Source: Asterochloris sp. CNOR1
Lineage: Eukaryota; Chlorophyta; Trebouxiophyceae; Trebouxiales; Trebouxiaceae
Direction: 5' to 3'
Assembly: GCA_963969365.1 (NCBI GenBank)
Contig: OZ017759.1
Coordinates: 1,612,001-1,676,000 of the forward strand
Length of the DNA: 64,000 nt
In this document: one piece after another, positions 12,101 to 23,700 of the stretch
How positions within the stretch are numbered: position 1 is the first letter of the stretch
Layout of the letters: each line of letters starts with the position of its first letter
The notes under the pieces: generated by a model
Told to the model about the DNA's origin: nothing
Databases searched by the model: none
The model's input: only the letters and a program-made list of their open reading frames with translations
Program-made: the position numbers and the translations under genes

Positions 12101-13825
12101 TGGCCTGCCTTCAGGGGGCCTCTCGCCATGCTTAACTTGGCGCTAAACATGTTCAGCAAGCATCTGCCTGTGAACAGCACACAGCCGACTGCTGCAAATG
12201 CACGGTGGCGCCACCTGGCTGTCCTCCAGTTCACCAGCAACCCTGGTCAAGTATGCAGCACCAAGCTTGCCTGTGCCCACATCACGCAGCAGCAGATGCT
12301 GAGCACCAGCAATTCCCAGCGGCCTTTATGACCCATCAGCAGTGGCTGCTAGTCTCCAATAACCCAAGGCATGGATACAGGGACCAGCCTGACCCGTGCC
12401 CACGTCACAGAGCAGCAGCTGAGCCGGCGTCTGCAGTCAGCTGCAGGACAAGACCAGGCCCACTCGTGCCCACATGACACAACACCAGCTGCCCCCAGAC
12501 GCATCCGTGCCCATGTCACCAGCGTCTGCAGCGCAGCCAGGTGCAGGCAAAGTACAGCACTGTGCCCATATGTGCTCACATGATGCAGCACCAGCATGCC
12601 CCAGAGGCGTTGATGCCCACATCGCCAGCGGCTGCAGTGCTTCAGGACCTTCAAGCAGACGTGCAGCTCTACGCTCACCTGCGCCCATGTCACACTGCTT
12701 GCGCAGCCAGCTGCAGGTCCAGAAGCTGGCGGCCCGGTGCCCACATGATCCTGCAGCTGCCCTGGGCACTCCCACCTAGCATCTGCAGCACCAGGCTCAC
12801 CTGCGCCCAAGTGACGCAGCAGCTGCTCAGCACCAGCGTCTGCAGTGCGGCCAGCTGCAGAGGCAGCAGCTCCTGTGGCGCCTGCGGCATGGTCAGCCGG
12901 CTGGAGCTCAGATCCAGCGTCTGCAGGCCAGGCAGCTCCGGAGCCAGCTGCTGCACGGCCTGCCAGCTGGACAGGAGGCTGCCTGTCAGATCCAGGGAGG
13001 TCAGGGCTGGCACCAGAGGGGCCAGCTCCCCCTGCAGCAGCACCACATGGGGTGCACTCGAGGGAAAGACAAATGTGCAGTGGCGCCATGCTCTGCAGGT
13101 CCGACAGCTGACATGCAAATTGCCTGTCTGATTCACTTCCTCACAGCCGCACACTCTCAGAGAGTGCTGACACCAGACAGAAGGCCCCGGCAATGGTTGG
13201 CCATGCAGGATGCCTGCTGTCCACCCTGCCTATTGATGTGAAGGAGAGGGCACTGTCACATGCTGGGCACCACTTACCGTGCTTGACACTGCAGCATTGG
13301 GCAGGCTGGCCGCCTCAAGTCGAGCCAAATTCCCCTGCCGCTGCTGCACCTGGCTCAGTCCCACAAATTGCACAGCAGGCTGCCTGCGCCCGGCCACCTC
13401 TGTGAACAGGCCCTCACTGCCTGTGTCACAGTACCTGCCAAAGCAGCAGCCAGGTTTCGCTCAGGCTTGAAATGGCTGCTACCACATTGCTTGTCTTGAT
13501 CATCTCACATCAGAACCACGGCAAACTCTGCCTGTGAGCAGTTTGTGACACTAGAGACCCACCGCTGGCGTATTGCATCTGCCAGGCTTTGTCCCCTGCA
13601 GGCTGCTGGCAGTTTGCTGGCCCGTACAAAAGTCCCTGCCCCCTTGGCAAATTGGCAATGGAAGTACTTGTGTCCGTTGGCAGTGCCATCATGCTTGCCG
13701 CGACCAGGATCATCCCATTCCAGGCCAATCCACGGTCCCTCTTGGTCAGCAATGAGGCCAACATAACGCACGGTGGCCCTCTGGCCATCGATGATTATTC
13801 GGTCATTCACTTGGCAAGAGAACAT
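9148..13825 (-). CDS. TBCE: Tubulin-specific chaperone / folding cofactor E
   Basis: Chaperone that with cofactors B, C, D and Arl2 handles alpha-tubulin during heterodimer assembly and disassembly; cytosolic. Ten exons on the minus strand: 13825-13563, 13434-13278, 13031-12801, 12089-11961, 11686-11557, 11327-11173, 10997-10898, 10423-10205, 9511-9354, 9186-9148. The total is 1581 nt (526 aa), matching the human protein (527 aa). Domains: N-terminal CAP-Gly (residues about 5-75, with GKHDGTANGHKYF and FVRASKL), leucine-rich repeats (about 140-340, ending in GNPILEGQNANCRYE and SLAALNGSAV), and a C-terminal ubiquitin-like domain (about 460-526, SLTVGKLKVVVERLFKVKQA). The start is the ATG just before the CAP-Gly fold. 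The intron after exon 7 has a GC donor (CAG|gcaagc, 10898/10897). The intron before exon 5 ends in tag instead of cag. The long intron 3 holds an array of exon 3-end copies. Confidence 0.96.
12240..12860 (-). repeat. Array of decayed exon 3-end copies in TBCE intron 3
   Basis: The end of LRR exon 3 with its donor (about 12790-12859) recurs in the same orientation at about 12259-12320, 12382-12446, 12447-12540, 12560-12650 and 12676-12745. Shared core on the plus strand: cctg(c/t)gcccacatcac followed by gcagcagctg and a gcgtctgcag block. Units run about 65-120 bases and have drifted strongly. They explain the long but meaningless open frames on both strands here. Confidence 0.8.
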
Positions 13826-14782
13826 GATGCCAGGCCGCCCAGATCAATTCCAGCAGATGCCACTTTCTTTCCCTTTGACCGGTCATCTCAACAGAGATCA
13901 ATCCAGCCAGCAGGGCTTCGGGCAGTGTCTCTCACGCTGGGATACTGGCTGGCATGATTGCCAATAGCCAAGGACCTGCTGTAGGGCCCTAACACTGTGG
14001 GAGGACAATTTGTTTGGCTGCAGGATATGGTGTCAAACGTGGCAGGCTGCAAGTCAGCAAGTCTGCGCCACACGCTGAGGCAGGCCTGCAATGGGTGCAG
14101 TCAGCTGCAAGCCCTGACCGTTGTGCGCCCGATGCTGGTGGCTGTGGACACAGAGGGTGGGGCCAGCGTCCCAGCAAAGTCAAGGGTGCGGACACCGTTC
14201 TAGTTCATGGCATTCTGGGAATCCCAGCTGCGGGGCATAGAGCACGGAACTGGGGATTGCCAGACAGCTGGCAACGCTTCTCAGACAATGAGATGGGCTT
14301 GCGTCTCACTTATCAGTGCGCTGAGCAGCTATTTGCGGTTGATGCAGCAACAGACAGCAAGTCCCTCTGCGCTCAGCAAGCTCCTCTGATATCTAGCTAT
14401 GGTGAGCAGCGAACTCAGAGCAACAACACCAATTTGGAGCATGCAGCCCGCTTGTCAAGGACCTTGCTCTAGACAGGTGCAATTCTGAAGCAAGACGACC
14501 ATCGATTCAACAACACCCTGCACAGACAAAATTCTGTGCTGGCCAGCTGACTTTCGCCAGCAGCCCCGGCACAAAGCTGTTGCAATGAGACAACTGTCCG
14601 TTGTCAGGCCTAGCAGCGGCTACGTTTGGTTTTGAACCTGTTTCAATGAGATCCCTCAATGAGTGGGCCAAGAAAGCAAAGTGGCCAGATTGCAGAATGG
14701 CTGAGCAGACAGGGGACTAAAGTCAGAACCCAGTCCTGACAGGCTCCTGTGGAAACATCTATTTGAAGCAGTCCAGAGGAGC
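13826..14782. other. Divergent intergenic region between TBCE and the DDHD phospholipase
   Basis: About 950 bases between two divergent starts, so it should contain both promoters and 5' untranslated regions. Base composition is more AT-rich than in the genes. An unbroken frame at 14014-14472 (152 codons) has no recognisable similarity and I do not call it a gene. No clear TATA box or named regulatory motif was identified. Confidence 0.5.
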
Positions 14783-17700
14783 ATGAGCTCCAAAGATGCA
14801 GTCCAGCCAGTCTCAGTGGTGCAGCAGGCACCAGTCCAGCACTCTTTCACTTACAGACAGCTGGAAATCAACCAAGTGAGGTGGTATTGGACAAAGCAGC
14901 CCTTCAACCTGAAAGGTGAGTGGTTGCTGGCTATTCAATGCGCAATGGATCATATTGTACGCCACAAGTACCCGGCCTGCAGCTGTCTACCAGCTGGATG
15001 TGCAGCATCGTGCAAACCTCAACCGATTCTGCGATGAGGACAACAAGGCCTTGGAGGTGGACTACAGGTACAGGCACTTGAGGCAGGCATTGATCTGTCC
15101 ACCAGCATGTAATGCTCCTCCTGATCAGCAGGCAGGCTGCCTATGTGAGGCATGGCTGAGTCACTTGAGCAGTGAACATTCCAGGGTGCTTGATGGAAGC
15201 GAGCATAGCTAGGTGCCATCTTGACGCACTGGGCGCATGATTCGTCCAAGTTGCTGCAGGCTCCTTGGTTGCTGGAAGCACGGCCAGGGTTCCCAGTCAC
15301 AGCATGGCCAGGTGCATCAGGGAATCTCCACCATGACGCTGCAGGCTGCGGGCAGAGCAGGTGGAACGAGCCTGGTGGGAGGAGCAGGCAGAGCTTGGCA
15401 CAGGGCCAGCTGCTGCCCAGGCAGCCCCAGATGACCCAGCAGCCTCTATGAAGTGGCAGGTGAATTGTGGCTGTTGCTTCTGACCCCTGAGCAGGCAACT
15501 TTCAGCAGCAGTGATGCTGAGCAGGTCACCTGTTGGAGGTGGACTCCCAGAACTGAAGGTCTGAGAGTTCTGTGTGCAGGACTACATGCTAGGAGCCACC
15601 CCAGATGAGGATCTGGGCGTGGCAGTGCGGGGCCACCTGTGGGAGGTAGACTTGCTCAAGCGGCGCCTGAAGTGCAGCTACTGGCCAGACAGCCAGCACC
15701 GGGTCGTCCGTGGCACCTGGTACATAGACCGAGGGTCTGGCTATGCTCCCCTCAAGGTGGGCAGGCGCTGTCAGTGGTGGGGCCCAATAGTGGTACATCC
15801 GGTCCCTTCCTCTCAAGGTGCGCAGACACAGCAACGGGCAGTAGGCCTGCATGTGCACCCCAGGAGGTGGGTAGGTGCTGCTGCAGGTCACGGACCTGGG
15901 GACTGCACGTCCCTTGCGTCATGACAGGTGCGTAAAAACGACTTTTGCTGCACTGTCCTAAACCAGCGCAGGCAGCGCTGTGTCTGGTTGGTAGGCCCTG
16001 AGACAGGTCCTGAGACAAGGAGCTGCGGCTGTGCTCTCTGCAAGGGAGTGCAGGGGCCATCACAGGTGCAGACATCGCCAAGCTGCAGCAGACACCCTTG
16101 TCTTGCTCCCAGCAGCCTTGACAGTCCAGCGGCGGCCCCAATGCTGCGCACAGTCTGTTTGAGCCCGGCCCAGTGGCAACTTTGTTGTGGCAGCCTCAAT
16201 CAGGACTGCATGTGTGGCGCAACTTGGTGAAGCTTAGTGTCTGCCATTCTGCTGCAGGACACTGTGGGTATGAGCAACAGATGACAGGCACTCAGGACGG
16301 CCCAGTACAGTGTGTGTTGCACAAAGTGACATCACAGATCGGTGTTGCAATGCAGGAGCTTGTGGCTCATGACCTGGAAGCAGCTCACAGGCAGGGTCTG
16401 CGTGTGCGTCAGGGGTCTTGTACTGTGCTGCAGGAAGTTGCAGTCAGGGCGCAGGAGGCAGCATACTGGCAGGGTCTGCATGTACTTGCTTTGTGCTGCA
16501 GGAGACACGGACGTGTCCCAGTGCAGGGCCTGCATGTGTCTGAGCAGGTGAACAACAGACCCTTGCTTGCTGATGCAGGAAACTGTTGCTGATGAGCTAG
16601 AGACAGCATACAGGAGCGAGGTGTGGAACCCTGATATGCGCCATGTGCAGCAGCAGAAGCAGGGCTGGTCAGCAGCAAGGGTGGAGTTGACAACTCTGGC
16701 TAGCAAGGTGACTCTTCCTAAGCCCTGCTGGCAGCCAACTGTAGATTAAGCCAGCAGAAGTGCACAGCGATCACCTTCTTGCAAAGTAGCAGGCAACCGC
16801 GCCACGGCTTCCCCCTTCAGCATGATAGCAGCACTGTGCCCGTGACTGGCTGGAGGGGCTGGCTGCAGGGTCAATACATGCGCTGTGTAGCGCCTGTACC
16901 AATGCCCACCCTTGTGAGAAGCAGCAGGCGACCTTAAGACTTTGCATGGAACTCACAGTGGCCCCACCAGTACGCCTAAGACTGGCTGCCATGCTGGCTG
17001 CAGGGGCAATACGCACTCTTTGTCAGTGAGAGCGAGGCCTACCTGTGTAGCGACAGCACCTGGGGCAGCATGTTTGCCAAGTGAGGCAGGGCTGCTTGTG
17101 TGTGCCCTGGGTGGCTCTCTATGTGACGTGGGGTACAAGACAGCCAAGTCAAGCATCCACACCGTGTGACTGTATCTAGAGAGTTGCATTCCTGAGAGCA
17201 TTGCTTCCAAGTGCTGGGAGCAGCATGTGGCCTGGTGGGAGGGGACTACACAGGGCCTGTGGCCGTCCACAGACTTTGCTGGCTAACAGGTGGTGCCGAC
17301 AAACAACTGGTGCCGTTTGCTGCCTGCAGCAGTCTGTCCATGTTATAAGCTCATGTTTGAGCGGCCCCCCGAAAGGAGTACAATGTCAGCTCATCCAAAG
17401 CACGTCTGCTTGTCATCTCTCGGCCTGCACAGCCTCCTGCCCAACAAAACAAAGCCGCTCCAGCTTGACCATGACGCATGCCAGACCTGCATATGCGACA
17501 CACATTAGCCTTTGTACAGCGCCTCAGCAGCTGCACGGTGCTTTGCAGGAAAGGCAGCCCCCCGGGCGCCCGGCTGCGTCGTGGGTACGAGCCCCCTGCC
17601 CCTGGTGAGAAGCAGCAGGTGAGCATGAACATGTGTTGTGGGGCGATTGGCTTGAGAACTGACAGCATGCTGCTTCAGCAGATGGACGAGTGTATCCCTG

Positions 17701-20700
17701 GCATACGCATGGCCAAGGGAAAGATGACGATGTGCCAGTACGAGGAGGCTGCAATCTTACATAAGACTCTTCTTCATCCATTCCCCCCATTGCCAACCCC
17801 CAAGTCATGCTCTAGAGCAGCTCATTCCATTGCCCCATGAAGATCTGGCACTGAGTAGGGAAGATTGAAGTGCAGGAGATAGACGTACAACAAGAGGAAA
17901 GGGACAATCGTGCAGCCAGCACGCCAGTGGACCGCCTGGTGCTGGTCTGCCACGGCATTGGGCAGGCCATGACAGCCTCCAACATTGCCAAGGATGCTGC
18001 CTGCTTCAGAGGCGTGCTGCAGCAGATGTCACAGGTGCGTAGACTGTCCAAGCCTGGTGGGTTGGATGTGTGCTGCCCAGCTGGCAGCCTGTCAGCACCG
18101 CACCATCTCTGCAGGACATCTTTGGGGACTTCCACAAAGTGCTCCTGCATCAGAGTTTCCTGTTGCTGCCTACAACCTGTGAATGGCCAGACTGAAGTGC
18201 TGGCTCTGACCTCACTGGTGCAGGAGGTCCTGGAGGAGGACCAGCAGAGCAAGGGGCGGGTTGAGGTCCTGCCTGTGCAGTGGCGCAAGCATCTCACCCT
18301 CGATGTGAGTGACTGCCTCACCTGAACAAGCAGACTGCTCCTCTTGGCATGCGTTGCTGCCTGGGCTACCGGGCCTGCCAACAGGGCATGGATCGCTGCA
18401 GTTTTCATAAAGTCAGTCTGATTGAGAGTGGCTGCCTCACCTCAGCGACTGGGGGGCTCCATATGACGTGCATCACTGCATGGGCTGCACGGGCTACCAC
18501 CCGAGCAAGGGGAAAAGGAGGTGATGCCTGTGCAGTAGCGCAAGCACCTCAACCTAGACATGAATGGCTGCATCACCAGGCCAAGATGGGGACCCTGAGG
18601 CTCTTGGCGCGTAGGGTGTGTCTGTTTGTATCGATGAGTGGCTGGCACAGGAGGTGTTGTGCCTCAGCATTGCCAAGCCTGGCTGAAGCCATGCCAAAAG
18701 AGGCTGGTTGTGCCACTGCGTTCAAAGGCTTGGCCTTCTTGCTTGCTGGCTGCACCCCTGTCAGGTACTGAGTCAGTCCCTGCTGTGGGCTAGCCTGCTG
18801 AAGCATTGCCCATTCTGTGCCACAGCGCTGCCCCTACCCCACTACATATGCCGAGGTGGTGAAGCAGGTTCTGCACCCGTACCACGCCGCTGAGATGACC
18901 CTGGCTCTGTGCAGGTGGACCAGCTGTGCCAAGCGCTGATGCCCACAGGCGTACGCAACCTGCGAGGCATGCTGCATGCCACTGCTGTGGAAGTCCTCCT
19001 GGTGAGCGAGATGCTGATTGCCAGAGGCTTTGAAGGTCCTGTGAACATCTGGCTGTCATGCCGACATCTGGCTGTTATGCCGATTCAGCTCTGTCCTGCA
19101 ATTAAGCGGGGTGGAGCAGATCTTGACACTTCATGTGCCAGGAGGTACTGTAAAGACGGGAATATGTGGGGATATGGGCGAGCATGAGGGTTGGTGGTGG
19201 GCATGTGCATGGTCTAAAGGTATCCGTTGGCTGCTAATGTGGTGCTTAGCTTTCCCAGCAGCAGCCTAGTCTGCGGCTGAGCGCCAGTTCACCATACCTG
19301 AACAGCGCCGCTGCCATGCTCAGCGTCTGTGCTCGTGGCGCTGGCCTCACAGCACCTCACCAACTGTGGGTGACAACATCTTTGGTGTTTGCATGGTCTG
19401 CAAAATTTTGCCTTACAGGTGCTCACAGGAGTACGGAAGAACTCAGCCCTTAGCCCTAGCGCTATGTGCCGTGCAGAAAGTCATGTTGTACTGCAGACCA
19501 GATCCCTTAGCCCTAGCTCTATGTGCTGTGCAGTACCTCACGCCCCTGCACTGTCAGGACATGTTGGATTCCCTGGTCACAGCATTGAATGCCACGCACC
19601 AGAAATTTCTGTCCCGCCACCCCTACTTCAAGGTGAGGCAGCGAAATGATTCTGATTGGCTGGCTCCGCTGATTTATGCCCACTGTGATGTCTTGACAGA
19701 TAAAGTTGTGAGCTGCTTCTGCCTCAAGCCCACTGCTGCTACAAGGTGCTGCCAACTCATATGAGTTGGTGATGTTCATCCCAAGATGCAGGAAGCCTGT
19801 TTTGCTTTGAGCTCTTCCTTTCTGTGATCTGTTAGTGCACCTCACTGGCAGGCGGCAAGCTCTGAAGGCAGCCTCCAAAATGTGAAACACATCAAAGGGC
19901 CAGTGCACTGGCGCAGGCACTACTTTGTTCATCCTGGCCCTTTGTTGTAGGCAGTGTGTTGTGGCCTACAATACCTCTGCAACCAGCCCTTGCATTTCCT
20001 GCAGGGCAAGGTGTCCATTCCGCCATACTCCCTCATCAGCTTGCAATCCCTGCCATCCATCCACCCTGATGCTCCTGCAGGGCAAGGTCTCCATCCTGGC
20101 GCATTCATTAGGGAGCGTGTTGTGCTACGACATCCTCTGCAACCAGCCCCAGCTGTGGGACCAGCTGGAGCGAAATTGTCACCAGCAAGCGCAGGCCATG
20201 GACGTGGACTCTGGAGGCCTCAAGCCACTGACTCTTGATGCAGAGGAGCAGCCTGCACATGAAGTTGTCAGCACTCAGGACACCCTCACAGGGGGGAGCC
20301 AGCACCCAGATGGCGCATTTCAGCAGAGCAAGGTGAGGTCCAGTTTCGAAGCTTTGAAGTTGTTGCTTGTACACTCTGGCTAAGGGTTGCTGTCCAGGTG
20401 GACAGGTGGCAGGCTACCATTCCAAGGGTGTTTCACATGTGGTTCAGAACTCAACTGCTGCACAGGGCCTGCAGGCTGACTGCCGAGGCTGTGACCCACA
20501 TGCCTGACCAGAACCTTCTGTAGGAGTGCTTTGACATTCCCTGGATGGGTGACAGCCCAGCTGGACGGCCTCTGCTGAGGTGTTGGCTTGCCCTCCCTCC
20601 ACCCAGGGCAGGCCCATGGGGGCAGGCAGGAGCAGTGGCTCTGTGGACGAGCAGCTCTGGGGGTTGACTTGTCTGTGCTGGCGCTGCCGGGTGATAATAT

Positions 20701-23700
20701 GTTTGAAGGGGCCTACTTGGGCGTGAGGACCAGGGCGGCGAGCTTTCCCTGTCATTGTTGATCTGCAGGAGCACCAACAGCTTCTGGAGGAGAACAGAGA
20801 GCTGAAGGTGCAGGTGGCTCAGCTTCAGGAGCGTCTCAGGTCCAGCCAATTTGCAACCTCCTCTGGGCTAGAGCAGCAGCCCCAACAGGTGAGGCCAGCA
20901 AGGCCTCTTCCCACCATCATCTGTCAGCCTAAGGATCTGCCAGACAGCTCCTGTGCAGTCCGCCTCTGGCACACTATTTGCTGCTCTGGCATCAAGCAGG
21001 AGGTTTGCTGACCCATCAACCCTGCTAGGCAAGGCCTGAGGTAGCGGCATCTGGAGATGGGTGCCACCCAGCATCGGATGCTTGTGTGCCATCCTATATC
21101 CCATGAGGTGCAGTGCCTTGAAGGGCTGCAGCAGGGAGGAGCAATACCTTTCCATCTGTTCTGAACCAGCCACAGCTGAGCACTGCGCTGAGCAGATGCC
21201 ATGTGCTCACATGTATCACATGAGGGGTGCTGAGCAGATGCTGAATCGCTGCCACGCGTGCAGGTGGAGCAGCAAAAGGGGCGCCTGGCGCCCAGTGTCT
21301 TGGTGAAGCCAATCTCCTTCTGCGTAGACAACCTTGTCATGGTTGGTGAGTCCAGACGGAACTCTGTGCTGCGAGCAAGCTGCAGGCAGGTGTCTTGCGT
21401 CCAGCAAAGCTGACAGCAGAGGGGTTGCCACGTCCGTCAAGTGCTTGCTGCCATGCTGAGAACCCACATTGCTCAAGGCAGCACACAGCATGCCAGCAGT
21501 GCATGCAGCAGGCAATAACATCCTTCTGTGTCCTGTGACTGGCTCAGCCTGAGTGTACACTTGCACCAGGCAATGGTGTCCCCATGTGTGTCCTGTGACT
21601 GGCTCAGACTGAGTGTGCCTGACTGCAGGCTCCCCACTTGGCTTGTTTCTGGCCCTGCGCAAGATCAATCCCGCTCGGGGTCACGGCTTGGGCACTCCTG
21701 CCGCTGCAGAGCTGCAGGTCAGCATTGTCTCCCATGCCATGCTTCGTTGTCAGGGGTGCAACAGGCCTGCAGTGCTGCTGCTCCATCACTGCGGCGCCTC
21801 AGATGCGCCCCACGTTCTCTGCCTGCAGATGGGCGGCAACGTGACCCCTGACGGGCTGCCACTGGCCAACAGGCTGTTTAATGTGTACCAACCCTTTGAC
21901 CCTGTGGCTTACCGGTGAGACTTGCTGGGCGAAAGGCACTGTGGGGCCTTTCAGACCTCCCTGGAGGTTGTGCATTGGGTGACGGTGCCGTGGTGCAGCC
22001 TCTGCCGCCAACTTCAAGAGGAACACCTCATAACTTCACTAGGCATCTGCCAACTGGTGTCCCTCCATCGTCTAGTTGTCCTGGGAAGCCTGAGTGTCAC
22101 CGCTTTCCCCACCTGTACAGCTCATTGCCACCTCAGTGAGGGCAAGGTGCAGCTTGGAGCCACTGGTTCATACGCAAGTCTATTTGACTCAAAAGGGAGC
22201 CCTGTTGCCTTCCACTGCAGAGCGACCCAGTTCCCATTGCGCAAGTGCTCCTGTGAGGTGCATCCCTGCAATATTGCATGCTCAAGTTGGACATTTGCTG
22301 CCCCTGTAGGGTCAAAGGACGCTCTCCTGCTTGAGCAGGAGTTGCTCTGGACACAGGCTTTGTGCTTGTCCCCATCTGCCATCATAAGGAGCTCCATCCT
22401 GCAGGGACAGCACCACATTGGAGCCTGGCACTCTGTGCGGGTGTCCAGCGTAGGATAGGAGCAGGTGAACCAGGATGCCGAGGGGCGGTCCGACACCAGA
22501 GCTTTTGCTGCGCCTGCAGGATGTAGCCCCACATGTGCAGGTGGATGCAGTCAAGCAGAAGGCCTCTTGAGATCCAAGGGTGGACCCTAGAGCACCATGC
22601 CTCTTCAAGCATGGTGCTCTTGCCATACGCCAAAGCTGTGGCTTCGTCTGCAGGATGGAGTGTCTTGCAGTGGTGGGCGCTGATGATCGCAACCTGTGTG
22701 AAGCGCAAGCTCCTGTCCATGCAGGAAGGACCCACTTGCCTTGGCTATGCTGTGCTTTGAAATTGTGGCTGCCCTGCAGGATGGAACCTCTTGTGATGGT
22801 GGACGCTGAGAAGCGCAAGCCCATGTATGTGCCCTACTATCGTGGCGGGCGGCGGCTGCACATTGGGATGGCCGAGTTTGCAGAGGATGTGGGCGGCGGT
22901 GTCAGCAGAGCAGCAATGGCCACCTCTGGGGCAGTTGTGGGAGGGTGAGCGCTGCAGGCACTGCATGCTGCAGGCATCCAAGCATTAGATGCCACAGCTG
23001 TGATGCTCTGTGTTGCTGCGCCTCAGGATGGCTACTTCTTGAGGATTGAGTGCAGGTATGCGCTGCAGGCATCTCCGGCATACTTGTGAAGTAGGGCTGT
23101 TGCCACACAGCCCTCTGTTGTGTGTCCAGCTACATCATGGCGAAAGCGCAGAGGCCCTGACGAAATCTGCCATGCACTTATGCAGGCTCTCAGCCATGAA
23201 GATGGCAGCTGGCTACATGAGCAAAACCTTTGCCAAGGCTGAGAAGAAGGATCAGGAGGAGCTGGCAGCTGAAAGCTCCCCTGAAGGCAAGAATTCTGTA
23301 GGGAGTGTGGCTTGTCTGATGTCAGCGTTGCTTCGGTATGTGTGCCAGCCGCACAGCTGGCTGCTGCTGGTGCCATCTCACTGCTGTCTGACTCGATTTG
23401 TACGAGGTAAGAGTCTTTACAACTCGCATAGACCTCAGCATCAGCTCATGCCCTACTGCTGATGTCGATGGCTGGGTCGCCAACAGCCAGCCCGGTCATA
23501 GCAAGAGTGGCTCACTCCAACAGCCACCACTTTCTTGGCGCCAGCAGTGCTGCTGCACATCAGCAAGCCTTCACCTTCGCATCACGTTATGCTGCAGCCC
23601 AGCCTGGTGCTGGCATACAGCAGTGCACCACATCTGCAGCTGCCTGTGCAGAGGAGGAGAGGCGGGCCAAGGAGGCTGCAGAAGTGGACAACAAGTCGCA

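Noticed and set aside
12349-13089. 246-codon minus-strand open frame over the TBCE intron 3 region
   Set aside because: It runs through exon 3 in the wrong frame and the junction-copy array. Repeated LRR-derived GC-rich sequence simply lacks stops in this frame.
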